Of a stretch of 64,000 bases of DNA, positions 1-8,514 are shown piece by piece (position 1 is the stretch's first letter; the number at the start of each line of letters is the position of its first letter). The DNA comes from Erwinia pyri (lineage in GTDB: Bacteria; Pseudomonadota; Gammaproteobacteria; Enterobacterales; Enterobacteriaceae). A program made the translations under genes and the position numbers. The notes beneath the pieces are model-generated. The model was not told where the DNA came from. It did no database searches and saw only the letters and a list, made by a program, of their open reading frames with translations. The stretch is from contig NZ_CP132353.1 in the NCBI RefSeq assembly GCF_030758455.1, positions 1,860,001 through 1,924,000 on the forward strand. The letters run 5' to 3'.

Positions 1-73
1 GCAGCTGCTCAGCAATCACCACGCCGACCACGCCGGTGCCAACAATCACTACGGGAGAAGGAGTCGTCTTCAT
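1..73 (-). CDS. GMC-type FAD-dependent sugar/alcohol dehydrogenase large subunit (N-terminus only)
   Basis: Only the first 24 codons are visible before the window edge. Residues 8-17 read VVIVGTGVVG, a dinucleotide-binding GxGxxG motif at the extreme N-terminus, as in GMC-type FAD flavoproteins. The gene starts 18 bp after the stop of a Tat-exported small subunit, the usual order of three-subunit membrane gluconate/sorbitol/fructose dehydrogenases (small subunit, FAD subunit, cytochrome c). Assignment as the FAD subunit rests on this motif and context; the substrate cannot be told. Confidence 0.6.
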   Translation of the reverse strand, partial: MKTTPSPVVIVGTGVVGVVIAEQL

Positions 74-91
74 TTTATATTCTTATCATCT

Positions 92-631
92 TCAGAATTG
101 AGGCAGGGGAAGAACCGGTTTATTGCTGCGTTGCCAGTTATTCGGGCCGCTAAAACCATAGGAAGGGATGGCAATGGCATCTTGCGTGGTGTGCCAGGTT
201 AACGCCTGCTCAAAGGCGAACGTTTTCGCTGAGCGTGTGGGTTCCAGGCTTCCTGTGTACCAGCCGAAGATGATTTTATGGGCGAGATCCTGCAGCCTGC
301 CTGCCGGAATTGCCGGGAAGAAATCTTCAACCAGCGTGGCGTTAGCCGTGTGGGCAATAGCCAGCAGCTGATTGATCTTTTCCAGCAGATCGGCTTCCTC
401 AGCGGCCAGCAGCGCCAACATTCGCTGGCCCACCGCTTCATCCAGCTGGTGGTTGACCAGCAAACGGGAGATTTGCATAAAGGGGGTGAAACTGTTGGTC
501 GTACCAGCCAGTGCAAAAGGAGGGAGTGCTGAAGTAATTAATCCTCCAGCCATGATAATCGCGCCAGCTACTAAAACCTGCCGACGTGAAAACCGCGCCT
601 TTCCTGAGGAAAGGTCATTTGAATGACGCAT
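92..631 (-). CDS. Small subunit of a membrane FAD-dependent sugar dehydrogenase, Tat-exported
   Basis: A 179-residue protein with an N-terminal twin-arginine signal: SRRQVLVAG is followed by a hydrophobic stretch and a small-residue cleavage region (ALAG). The rest is helical and resembles the small/chaperone-like subunit of membrane-bound FAD dehydrogenases (FAD-SLDH / gluconate 2-dehydrogenase subunit 3 type), which helps export the FAD subunit across the inner membrane. I chose the ATG at 631 because AGGGG lies about 8 bases upstream; an in-frame GTG at 652 has no better site. The FAD subunit gene follows 18 bp downstream, so the two are co-transcribed. Periplasmic oxidation of a sugar or polyol feeding electrons to quinone is the family role; the substrate is unknown. 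Confidence 0.7.
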   Translation of the reverse strand: MRHSNDLSSGKARFSRRQVLVAGAIIMAGGLITSALPPFALAGTTNSFTPFMQISRLLVNHQLDEAVGQRMLALLAAEEADLLEKINQLLAIAHTANATLVEDFFPAIPAGRLQDLAHKIIFGWYTGSLEPTRSAKTFAFEQALTWHTTQDAIAIPSYGFSGPNNWQRSNKPVLPLPQF

Positions 632-893
632 GGTATGCCCCTGAATGCTCACAATGTAAAACCATCACGTCAGGTGATGGTAAATGCCCTTGATTTGTTT
701 AAACTTTGTTCTGGCATCACAGTTAATTAACAGTAACCTAACACGGCAATGATGATTATGCTTATAGTTTAATACGTTATTAATATATTAAATGAAGTCT
801 AAACAAAGTCGATACGAGATGCAGGTTTCGGGAGCGTGGGGTGAGGAAAGCTGGCCAGGAAAAATCCACGCAGAAGTGGATCTTCAGGGCCGT

Positions 894-1565
894 TCATGGC
901 TTTATCCACGCCGCAATACACTCCTTCATCACGCGAAGACGCTCTTCCAACGCCGCTTTTTCGCTGAGATCTTTCTGATACAAAATCGACAGCGTTGCCT
1001 GATTGATCAGGTAAAAGAAACCGAGTGCGGAGATATTAATATTCAGCTGCATCACATCAATGCCAGGCCTGATATTGCCTTCAGCCACGCCACGTTCCAG
1101 CAGGTTTTTACTGATGCTGATCCAGCTTTGATTGATATCGACGGTGATGGGGGAATCTTTCAGATGCCGCGCCTTGAGCTGGTTTTCGCTGTTTAACAGG
1201 CGAATGAACTCCGGATTCTTCAGATAGTAGTGCCAGGTAAACTCCACCAGCTTAAGGATCCCCTGATCGGCGGGGAACTCATCAAGCGACAGCGCCGCTT
1301 CCTGCTCCCGAATGTGCCGGTACGCATCTTCCAGCACCCGGGTGAAGAGCACATCTTTATTAGTGAAGTAGTAATAAATGAGCTGTTTATTCGCCCGGGC
1401 GCGCCCGGCGATGCTGTCGACACGAGCACCATCAAAACCCTTCTCTGCAAACTCCGCGCGGGCAGCTTCGAGAATGCGCCGCTGCTTATCAGCGGAATCA
1501 TTTTTATCTTTAACCGTCCTGTTAGCCAAACCTTGCTCCCAATCTATCGCTGCGCTTTTCAGCAT
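894..1565 (-). CDS. TetR/AcrR-family transcriptional regulator
   Basis: A 223-residue protein with a TetR helix-turn-helix at roughly residues 27-75 (RRILEAARAEFAEKGFDGA, then a recognition segment containing NKQLIYYYF) and a helical ligand-binding C-terminal domain with a TetR_C-like core. It is divergent from a four-gene sugar-type catabolic operon starting at 1796, with palindromic sites between them, so it most likely represses that operon and itself. AAGG lies 7 bases before the ATG. The first 20 or so residues are an N-terminal extension before the HTH, common in this family. The inducer is unknown. Confidence 0.85.
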   Translation of the reverse strand: MLKSAAIDWEQGLANRTVKDKNDSADKQRRILEAARAEFAEKGFDGARVDSIAGRARANKQLIYYYFTNKDVLFTRVLEDAYRHIREQEAALSLDEFPADQGILKLVEFTWHYYLKNPEFIRLLNSENQLKARHLKDSPITVDINQSWISISKNLLERGVAEGNIRPGIDVMQLNINISALGFFYLINQATLSILYQKDLSEKAALEERLRVMKECIAAWIKP

Positions 1566-1610
1566 TATAGTGCCTTAATCCAACTGTAAAACAAGCAGAG
1601 ACCTATTTTC

Positions 1611-1626
1611 AACCAACTGGTTGGTT
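1611..1626. promoter_or_regulatory. Inverted repeat, likely TetR operator
   Basis: AACCAAC-TG-GTTGGTT is a perfect 7-bp inverted repeat with a 2-bp centre, 46 bp upstream of the tetR-family start codon. TetR repressors commonly bind short palindromes next to their own promoter. Assignment to this regulator is by position. Confidence 0.65.
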
Positions 1627-1627
1627 A

Positions 1628-1643
1628 TGTGAAATGGATCACC
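1628..1643. promoter_or_regulatory. CRP-binding site
   Basis: TGTGA-AATGGA-TCACC matches the CRP consensus TGTGA-N6-TCACA at 9 of 10 core positions. It abuts the putative TetR operator in the divergent promoter region, so the catabolic operon is probably under catabolite control as well as local repression. Confidence 0.6.
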
Positions 1644-1679
1644 GTCACCCGCCCTGGTAACTCCTATAGTGACACTCTC

Positions 1680-1710
1680 AACCGGTTAGTTGAAAAAGTA
1701 TGAACCGGTT
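1680..1710. promoter_or_regulatory. Pair of AACCGGTT palindromes upstream of the oxidoreductase operon
   Basis: Two copies of the 8-bp palindrome AACCGGTT start at 1680 and 1703, 23 bp (about two helical turns) apart, upstream of the operon starting at 1796. They share the AACC...GGTT core with the inverted repeat at 1611-1626, so all three may be bound by the same TetR protein. Confidence 0.5.
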
Positions 1711-1795
1711 GCCTGAAAATGGCTACTGGTTTGCGGCGTTATGTCGTACCGATCGCAAAGTGGCTGACAACGAGACTCAACAACGAGGTGAATGA

Positions 1796-2947
1796 ATGGC
1801 TCAGATACCAGTTGGCATCATCATGCATGGCGTAACCGGGCGCATGGGGAAAAATCAGCACCTGATTCGGTCAATTGTGCAAATCCGCGAACAGGGTGGG
1901 GTGCTGCTGGCTAACGGCGATCGTTTAATGCCTGACCCGATTTTAATTGGCCGCAGCGCTGAAAAGATGGCTGCTCTGGCACAGGAGTTTGGCATCACCC
2001 GCTGGGGTACCGATCTTGACGAGGCGCTGGACAATGCTGACGACACCATTTTCTTTGATGCAGCCACCACCCAGGCGCGCCCGGCGCTGCTGAAAAAAGC
2101 GATCGGCAAAGGTAAGCATGTTTACAGCGAAAAACCGGTAGCGATGGGGCTGGATGATGCCCTGGATCTCTACCACTTCGCCCGGGAAAAAGGCGTTTGC
2201 CACGGTGTGGTGCAGGACAAACTGTGGTTGCCTGGTTTGCAGAAACTCAAGCTGCTGAACGATTCAGGCTTTTTTGGCCGGGTGTTATCCGTACGCGGCG
2301 AATTTGGTTACTGGGTATTTGAGGGCAACCTGCAACCCACACAGCGCCCTTCCTGGAACTACCGCAGCGAAGATGGCGGCGGCATTATTCTGGATATGAT
2401 TTGCCACTGGCGTTATGTGATCGACAACCTGTTTGGCGAGATTAAAAGTCTCAGCTGTATCGGCGCTACGCATATTCCCGAGCGCTGGAACGAGCAGCAT
2501 CAACCTTATCAGGCGACCGCTGATGATGCCGTTTACGCCACCTTTGAACTGCACAACGGCGCAATTGTGCAGATCAACAGCTCCTGGTGCGTTCGCGTTC
2601 GCCGGGATGATTTGGTGACGTTTCAGGTGGATGGCGTTAACGGCTCGGCGGTGGCCGGACTGACCGACTGTTTCACCCAAGCCAGCGTTAATACGCCGAA
2701 GCCGGTGTGGAATCCTGATGTGCGGCAGACGCACAACTTCTTTAACGACTGGGCTGAAGTGCCGGATACCCAAACCTATGACAACGCTTTCAAAGTTCAG
2801 TGGGAACTGTTTCTCCGCCACGTCTGGGGCGAAGGAGAGTATCGCTGGGGCCTGCTGGAAGGGGCGAAAGGATTGCAGCTGGTTGATCTGGCGCTTAAGA
2901 GCTGGAAAGAGCGCCGCTGGGTCGATGTGCCTTCATTAGAGCGTTGA
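1796..2947 (+). CDS. Gfo/Idh/MocA-family NAD(P)-dependent oxidoreductase
   Basis: A 383-residue dehydrogenase with an N-terminal Rossmann fold (GVTGRMG, residues 12-18), the family EKP signature at residues 112-114 (SEKPVAM) and the D-x-x-x-H catalytic pair at about D200/H204 (LDMICHW). Family members oxidise a hydroxyl of inositol- or sugar-like substrates with NAD(P)+. It is the first gene of a four-gene operon with a sugar isomerase/epimerase 10 bp downstream, an MFS carrier and a DUF993 protein, consistent with entry oxidation of a polyol or sugar derivative. Substrate unknown. Confidence 0.88.
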   Translation: MAQIPVGIIMHGVTGRMGKNQHLIRSIVQIREQGGVLLANGDRLMPDPILIGRSAEKMAALAQEFGITRWGTDLDEALDNADDTIFFDAATTQARPALLKKAIGKGKHVYSEKPVAMGLDDALDLYHFAREKGVCHGVVQDKLWLPGLQKLKLLNDSGFFGRVLSVRGEFGYWVFEGNLQPTQRPSWNYRSEDGGGIILDMICHWRYVIDNLFGEIKSLSCIGATHIPERWNEQHQPYQATADDAVYATFELHNGAIVQINSSWCVRVRRDDLVTFQVDGVNGSAVAGLTDCFTQASVNTPKPVWNPDVRQTHNFFNDWAEVPDTQTYDNAFKVQWELFLRHVWGEGEYRWGLLEGAKGLQLVDLALKSWKERRWVDVPSLER

Positions 2948-2957
2948 GGAGAACATC

Positions 2958-3791
2958 ATGCAGATACCCGATCCACAAAAACTCTCTCTCAACACGGCAA
3001 CGGTTCGCCAACAGTGGGATCTCCGGCAGATTATTGAAGGCTGCGCCCGTCACGATATTCGCGGCATTTCACCCTGGCGCGATCAGGTCGCCGCACTGGG
3101 GCTGAAAGAAACGGCACGGCTGCTCACTCTTCATCAGCTCAGCGTCAGCGGATATTGCCGGGGCGGCATGTTTCCGGCTGCTACTGCCGCGCAACGTCAC
3201 GCCAATCTCACCGACAACTATCGTGCCGTGGATGAAGCGCTGGCGTTAAACGCCGCCTGTCTGGTGTTGGTGGTCGGAGGATTGCCTTCTGGCTCCAGAG
3301 ATTTAGCCGGGGCGCGCCAGCAGGTTCATGACGGGCTGAATGCTTTGCTGGAATACGCCAGGCCCCGGGGAATGCCGCTGGCAATTGAGCCGCTGCATCC
3401 GATGTATGCCGCCGATCGGGCCTGCATCAACAGCCTGAAACAGGCTAACGACCTGATAGATCTGCTGGGGGAAGAGGGGCTGGGGATCGCCGTCGACCTC
3501 TACCACACCTGGTGGGACGCTGACTTTCACCATGAAATCAGGCGCGCAGGACTGAAGCGATTGCTGGCTTTTCACATCTGCGACTGGCTTAACCCGACGC
3601 AGGATCTGCTGGAGGATCGCGGCATGATGGGCGATGGCGTCATCGATATTCGCGGCTTCCGTCAGGCGGTTGAAGCGCTGGGATATCAGGGCTTTCATGA
3701 AGTCGAGATTTTTTCCCGCCTTAACTGGTGGAGTAAAGATCCTGACGAAGTGCTGAGCATCTGCAAATTACGCCATCAGCAACACGGTTAA
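2958..3791 (+). CDS. Sugar phosphate isomerase/epimerase (AP-endonuclease-2-like TIM barrel)
   Basis: A 277-residue TIM-barrel protein of the xylose-isomerase-like superfamily. The metal and catalytic residues are recognisable: E144 (IEPLHP), D180 and H183 (VDLYHTWW), H206 (FHICDW) and E250 (HEVEIF). These enzymes usually isomerise or epimerise sugars and keto-inositols, often next to a Gfo/Idh dehydrogenase as here. GAGGAGA precedes the start. It would act on the product of the upstream dehydrogenase; the reaction is not defined by sequence. Confidence 0.85.
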   Translation: MQIPDPQKLSLNTATVRQQWDLRQIIEGCARHDIRGISPWRDQVAALGLKETARLLTLHQLSVSGYCRGGMFPAATAAQRHANLTDNYRAVDEALALNAACLVLVVGGLPSGSRDLAGARQQVHDGLNALLEYARPRGMPLAIEPLHPMYAADRACINSLKQANDLIDLLGEEGLGIAVDLYHTWWDADFHHEIRRAGLKRLLAFHICDWLNPTQDLLEDRGMMGDGVIDIRGFRQAVEALGYQGFHEVEIFSRLNWWSKDPDEVLSICKLRHQQHG

Positions 3792-3857
3792 CCTTCATTT
3801 GTATCTGACAGAGCTGAAAAGCTGTTTTCGTCGGTCAACAGAGATCTCGAGGAAAAT

Positions 3858-5099
3858 ATGAATACAGATACCCGAAAGATGATTCTGGTTACCGTGCTGT
3901 GCGGGCTGGGATATATGATGTACTCGGTTGATCGCATGACGGTGTCGTCGGCGATTGGCCTGATTGCCTCTGAGTTTGGCCTGGGTAAAGGCGAAAGCGG
4001 CATCCTGCTCTCCTCCTTCTTTTTTGGCTTTATTCTCTTTCTGTTCATTGCCGGCATCATCGCTGACAAGCTCAGCGGTAAACCTGTGTTAATTCTGGGG
4101 CTGATGATGTTTTCGCTCGCCACGCTGATGACTGGCGTGGCAGGCAGCTTATCGAGCCTGATTTTTTATCGGGTAATGACCGGCATCGGTGAAGGCATCT
4201 TCTGGCCTGCTGCCTCGCTGGAAGTGGCGAACGTCACCAGTGAAAAGCAGCGCACCACGGTGATGTCTCTCTACTGGATGGGCTATCCGATAGGCGGCTT
4301 TCTCGGCACCTGGATGGGAGCAGTATTAGGCCCGGTGTTTGGCTGGCGCGTGGTGTTTTACGTCGCCGGTGCGTTGGGCATGCTGGTGGCGATACTGTAC
4401 GCGACGCTGGTTAAAAACGATCGCAAGCCTGCCGATCTCATCGCCCGCCAGGCCGCGGAAAAAGTGCCGCTGCGTACGCTGTTCCGGCATGCGCCGGTAA
4501 TGATGATGGCCGCCTACTATTTTGTGCTGCTGGCGGGCTGGTGGATTGTGCTGCTGTGGGCACCAAGCTACCTGATGCAGGATAAAAACCTGACCATCGG
4601 CACGGCCGGAACCATAGCGAGCCTGCTGGGGCTGACCGGTGCGCTGGGCGGATTTCTGCTTGGCCGTTACTGCGACAAAGGTGACTTCATCCGCCGTCGC
4701 AACATTCTGATGGCGGTGACGATTGCCAGCGGATTCCTGATGGCGGCGATGGTGATCACCTCCTCCGTTACGCTGGTGATTTTGCTGGTGCTGCTGCTCG
4801 GCTTTTTAGGCTACCCCATCACGCCCATTGTGTTGTCTGTTACTGCCGAACTGGTTCCCGCTTCTCTGCGTGGCTCTGCCATTGGCTTTGTGATGAATAC
4901 GGGGATGGCGGCAGGCGGCATCTCTCCGATTGTTGCAGGCTACTTTGCGCAAACTTACACGCTGCAACCTGTCTGGCTGGTAGCCGCCGCCGTGATCCTC
5001 TGCAGCAGCTTCGTATTACTGGGCGTGCACAAGCGTCCCGTCACCACCGCAACTCATTCTGCAGATACCTTACCGCGTGGGCATCTGGCAAAGCATTAA
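3858..5099 (+). CDS. MFS transporter
   Basis: A 413-residue protein with about 12 hydrophobic segments in the major facilitator pattern, starting with a short cytoplasmic N-terminus. The loop 2-3 signature is relaxed (GIIADKLSGKPVL). Position between catabolic genes suggests uptake of the operon's substrate across the inner membrane. GAGGA lies just before the ATG, and the 66-bp gap from the isomerase gene does not break the operon visibly. Confidence 0.85.
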   Translation: MNTDTRKMILVTVLCGLGYMMYSVDRMTVSSAIGLIASEFGLGKGESGILLSSFFFGFILFLFIAGIIADKLSGKPVLILGLMMFSLATLMTGVAGSLSSLIFYRVMTGIGEGIFWPAASLEVANVTSEKQRTTVMSLYWMGYPIGGFLGTWMGAVLGPVFGWRVVFYVAGALGMLVAILYATLVKNDRKPADLIARQAAEKVPLRTLFRHAPVMMMAAYYFVLLAGWWIVLLWAPSYLMQDKNLTIGTAGTIASLLGLTGALGGFLLGRYCDKGDFIRRRNILMAVTIASGFLMAAMVITSSVTLVILLVLLLGFLGYPITPIVLSVTAELVPASLRGSAIGFVMNTGMAAGGISPIVAGYFAQTYTLQPVWLVAAAVILCSSFVLLGVHKRPVTTATHSADTLPRGHLAKH

Positions 5100-5114
5100 C
5101 CAGGAGGAATGAAA

Positions 5115-6284
5115 ATGACGATCAGCAATAAGGTGCGTTTACTGGACAGCAAAGGCCAGCCCTACAGCTATGTCCTGCAGGGCCAGCGCAACTGGAGCGT
5201 TCCGCAGAAACCGCTCTTCAACCGACAGGTCTATGCGGCGGCGCACGTGGTTGCAGATCCTGTCGCTATGCAAAATCCCACGCGTGATATGGCCATCGAC
5301 TGGGATGCGACGCTGGCGTACAGACGTCACTTGATGTCACTCGGTTTTGGCGTGGCGGAAGCGATGGATACCGCCCAGCGCGGCATGGGGCTGGACTGGC
5401 CAACCAGCCTGGAACTCATCCGGCGCAGTGTGGCACAGGCAAAAGATTTTCCCCAGGTGACGATTGCCAGCGGCGCAGGCACCGATCACCTGAGCAACTT
5501 TGCGGGTCTGACATTGCAGGATGTCATTAGTGCTTATGAACAGCAGATAGCGGACATTGAAGCCTGCGGGGGACGTATTATCCTGATGGCCAGCCGGGCG
5601 CTTGCTGCTATCGCTAAAGGCCCGGAGGATTACATCAAAGTCTATGACGCGGTACTGCGACAGGTGCGTGAACCGGTGATCCTGCACTGGCTGGGCGACA
5701 TGTTTGATCCGGCGCTGCGGGGATACTGGGGGACAGAGCAGGTACACGACGCAACGGAAATTTGTCTGTCAGTGATACGCAATAACACGGCTAAAATTGA
5801 CGGCATCAAGATCTCGCTTCTGGATAAAGATCGTGAAATCGGCATGCGCCGCCAGCTTCCTGCCTCCATCAAAATGTATACGGGGGATGACTTCAACTAT
5901 CCCGAACTGATTGCCGGGGACAGCCAGGGTTATTCGCATGCTCTGTTGGGTATTCTGGATGCGATTGCCCCGGCGGCCTCTGGCGCGCTACATGCGCTGG
6001 CACAGGGCGATCGGCAGAGATATGAGCAGATCCTTGCGCCAACCCTGCCGCTGGCTCGACATATCTTCTCTGCGCCCACGAAGTATTACAAAGCGGGCAT
6101 TGTGTTTCTCGCCTGGCTTAATGGTCATCAGGGACATTTTACCCTGCTGGGGGGAATGCAGAGCGCGCGCAGCCTGACGCATTACTGCGAGCTTTTCCGC
6201 CTGGCTGACGAAGCGGGGTTGCTTGATAACCCCGATATCGCTTCAGAAAGGATGTGGCTGCTGGCTAAGCTGCATGGGATCTGA
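5115..6284 (+). CDS. DUF993 / dihydrodipicolinate-synthase-family TIM-barrel protein
   Basis: A 389-residue protein resembling the DUF993 branch of the DHDPS/N-acetylneuraminate lyase class I aldolase superfamily; the IKISLLDKD segment near residue 234 would correspond to the Schiff-base lysine strand. The family is usually annotated as a dihydrodipicolinate synthase-like protein of unknown substrate. I place the start at the ATG at 5115 because AGGAGG (5102-5107) is 7 bases away; the in-frame ATG at 5109 is too close. As last gene of the operon it could perform the final retro-aldol cleavage of the oxidised, isomerised substrate. Confidence 0.8.
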   Translation: MTISNKVRLLDSKGQPYSYVLQGQRNWSVPQKPLFNRQVYAAAHVVADPVAMQNPTRDMAIDWDATLAYRRHLMSLGFGVAEAMDTAQRGMGLDWPTSLELIRRSVAQAKDFPQVTIASGAGTDHLSNFAGLTLQDVISAYEQQIADIEACGGRIILMASRALAAIAKGPEDYIKVYDAVLRQVREPVILHWLGDMFDPALRGYWGTEQVHDATEICLSVIRNNTAKIDGIKISLLDKDREIGMRRQLPASIKMYTGDDFNYPELIAGDSQGYSHALLGILDAIAPAASGALHALAQGDRQRYEQILAPTLPLARHIFSAPTKYYKAGIVFLAWLNGHQGHFTLLGGMQSARSLTHYCELFRLADEAGLLDNPDIASERMWLLAKLHGI

Positions 6285-6300
6285 GCGGGTAATCACGCGT

Positions 6301-6380
6301 AATTACCGGTAATTCGTTGCCGTTCTGCTCAGAAATAGAGGCCGATCTCAGAGAGGGGCTGAAAAGATTTCTGAGCAGAA
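6301..6380. repeat. 14-bp palindrome and 13-bp inverted repeat in a convergent intergenic region
   Basis: AATTACCGGTAATT at 6301-6314 is a perfect palindrome. TTCTGCTCAGAAA (6323-6335) and its exact reverse complement (6368-6380) flank a 32-base spacer. The region separates two convergent transcription units (ends at 6284 and 6499). There is no T-tract, so a simple intrinsic terminator is not obvious. Confidence 0.6.
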
Positions 6381-6498
6381 TTTACTGAAAATGAACAGAC
6401 CGCCTTTAGCGCAATGTTGTCCGTCAGCCAGCAAAAAGGAGCAGCGCAATACTGCATGTAATACGCTGTACCGGGCCTGACAATACTCACCATGACAC

Positions 6499-7803
6499 TT
6501 ATACCGGAATAATCCCGGTAGCAATAGCCGCCAGCAGAGCGCAGATACTCATAATCCAGACTTTTATCATAGAGTGGCGTACATGCTCATCTACACGAAG
6601 ATTTAAAAGACTCAGACCAAGATGCGTGGCCGGAATAACAGGGCTGAGTAGCAAGCCAATCTGCTCGGTGATCAGCATAGCGATGGTGACATGCAAGGGA
6701 GAGACATGAAAGCTTTGTCCTAAACCTACCGCAAGAGGAAGCAGAGCAAAATAAAAAGCATCCGATCCAATAAGGATGACAACAGGTACGCTGAACAGCG
6801 CTATAATAAGGTAAAGGTACGGGCCAAGACTTTGCGGGAATATTGATGCAAGTTCGCTTACGAGTAATTTAATAATTCCGGTATTTTGCAGGATCCCGAC
6901 AAACACGCCGATGGTAAGAAAAATCACGATAACAGGAAAAATTGTCATCGCGTATTCTTTTATTTTCTGCTGGGCTTTTTTTGCATCAGGATAATTAATA
7001 ATTATCGCTATTGAGAAGGCTATCATAAACAGGAAGTTGCCCGCTACCCAGCCCGCAACAAGCGTCACGATAGTGGCGATGACCAGAGCAAAATTAAGTC
7101 GCAACAGCCAGGATGACGTACTGGCTTTGGGACTCAGCATCTCCTGACGCATCAGGTGAAACTCATCCGGCGTTATGCCCGATCCGCTACGATTCTCAAC
7201 GCGAGCCATATACCAGCAGAGGATTACGCCCAGGATAAAAAGCACCGCCTGCAAGGGGAGTAGCTGGTAATAGACTGTCAGAATATCAAGATGGGTCACC
7301 GCTATCGCCCGGTTCAGCGAACCACCCCACGGGGTAATACCTGTGACGCCTACACCAACCGTGACTAAAAGCAGCAAGGTTTTCTTACTGATATTCATTT
7401 TTTCATAAATAGGTAAGAGTGCAGGTACGGTTACCAGCAGGGTGGCGTAAGCATTTCCGTCCAGACTGCAGACTGATGCTATCACCAGCGTTGCCAGCAA
7501 CACGGAAAAAGTTGAGGGGGTAACGAAGCGCAGAATAAAACGCACGATGACGTCAAATACACCCGCTTCTTTCATTAAAGTAAAGAACATAGCGCTGAAT
7601 GCGACCAGCGTGGCTGTGCCAACTACTGATTTCAGCCCCATCGCTACATATTCCCCCAGCTCTTTAAAACCGAATCCGCAAATCAGCGCAGCAAGCGTCG
7701 GCAGAATGATAAAAAGCACGCCCGGTGGGAAACTATTTTTAAGTAAGCACCAGGTCAGGATGATGAACATTATTATCCCGGTGACAAGCATCAAAGACAT
7801 CAT
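6499..7803 (-). CDS. CitMHS-family carboxylate transporter (first of two)
   Basis: A roughly 434-residue polytopic membrane protein of the CitMHS/ion-transporter superfamily, with about 11-12 hydrophobic segments. The conserved SLDGNAYATLLVT and GITPWGGSLNRA stretches match the superfamily's re-entrant and substrate-site motifs. CitMHS carriers import citrate-type carboxylates, often as metal complexes, with protons. The start at 7803 (ATGATG, AAGGG just upstream) is preferred over an in-frame start at 7857. It is the distal gene of an otnK-otnC-transporter operon and is related to the carrier at 20778, so the locus has two CitMHS carriers bracketing it. Confidence 0.85.
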   Translation of the reverse strand: MMSLMLVTGIIMFIILTWCLLKNSFPPGVLFIILPTLAALICGFGFKELGEYVAMGLKSVVGTATLVAFSAMFFTLMKEAGVFDVIVRFILRFVTPSTFSVLLATLVIASVCSLDGNAYATLLVTVPALLPIYEKMNISKKTLLLLVTVGVGVTGITPWGGSLNRAIAVTHLDILTVYYQLLPLQAVLFILGVILCWYMARVENRSGSGITPDEFHLMRQEMLSPKASTSSWLLRLNFALVIATIVTLVAGWVAGNFLFMIAFSIAIIINYPDAKKAQQKIKEYAMTIFPVIVIFLTIGVFVGILQNTGIIKLLVSELASIFPQSLGPYLYLIIALFSVPVVILIGSDAFYFALLPLAVGLGQSFHVSPLHVTIAMLITEQIGLLLSPVIPATHLGLSLLNLRVDEHVRHSMIKVWIMSICALLAAIATGIIPV

Positions 7804-7875
7804 AAACCCTTGTTTTTTAATTTTCAGGCAGGCGTATCCCTGTGCAACTAAATGCACAAGGATTAATGTGATTGC

Positions 7876-8514
7876 TTATTTCATGTTAAACAGCGAGTTT
7901 AACTCTTCGACATTTTCATCAGTTAAGGTTGTCATGCCAAAAGGTTTGAGCATGAAATAAAGCTTTGCCGTCTCTTCAAGCTCTTCGGCATTAAACACCG
8001 CTTCACGGATGTCTTTACCTGAAATAATTGGCCCATGATTTGCCAGCAGAATAGAATTGTGTTCAGCTGCCAGTTTTTCCACTTCCTCAGCAATGAGCGG
8101 CGAACCAGGGCGAATATAGCGTACTACCGGCAACTTCCCGACACGCATAACGTAGTAGGGCGTTATTGGTGGCAGCGCATTCTCATAATTGAGACCTGAC
8201 ATGCATGAGAGGGCCGTCAGCCAGGGGGAATGCAGATGAACAATACCGCCACACTTCGGACGCTGGCGGTAGATGGCAAGGTGCATAAGGATCTCTTTCG
8301 ATGCCTTTTGCCCATCGAGAAGTTCGCCATCCATGGTCACCTTGCTCAGGGTGGTCGGATCCAAATCGCCAAAACTGGAGTTAGTAGGGGTTGCCAGTAC
8401 ATTACCATCAGGCAGTTTCAGGCTGATATTACCGGCGCCACCGCTGCTGTAACCGCGTTCATACATTGAGCGAGCGTACCGCACTAAATCCTGCCGTAGT
8501 TGTGTCTCATTCAT
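7876..8514 (-). CDS. otnC: 3-oxo-tetronate 4-phosphate decarboxylase, class II aldolase family
   Basis: A 212-residue class II aldolase/adducin-fold protein. The zinc site is recognisable as HLHSP (about residues 93-97) and NHGP (about 158-161), and SSGGAGNISLK near the N-terminus forms the phosphate/substrate loop. Together with OtnK it converts a 3-oxo-tetronate to its 4-phosphate and then, by decarboxylation, to dihydroxyacetone phosphate. Its start overlaps the end of the upstream kinase gene by 8 bp, indicating translational coupling. L-fuculose-phosphate-type aldolases share the fold, but the kinase partner favours OtnC. Confidence 0.85.
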   Translation of the reverse strand: MNETQLRQDLVRYARSMYERGYSSGGAGNISLKLPDGNVLATPTNSSFGDLDPTTLSKVTMDGELLDGQKASKEILMHLAIYRQRPKCGGIVHLHSPWLTALSCMSGLNYENALPPITPYYVMRVGKLPVVRYIRPGSPLIAEEVEKLAAEHNSILLANHGPIISGKDIREAVFNAEELEETAKLYFMLKPFGMTTLTDENVEELNSLFNMK

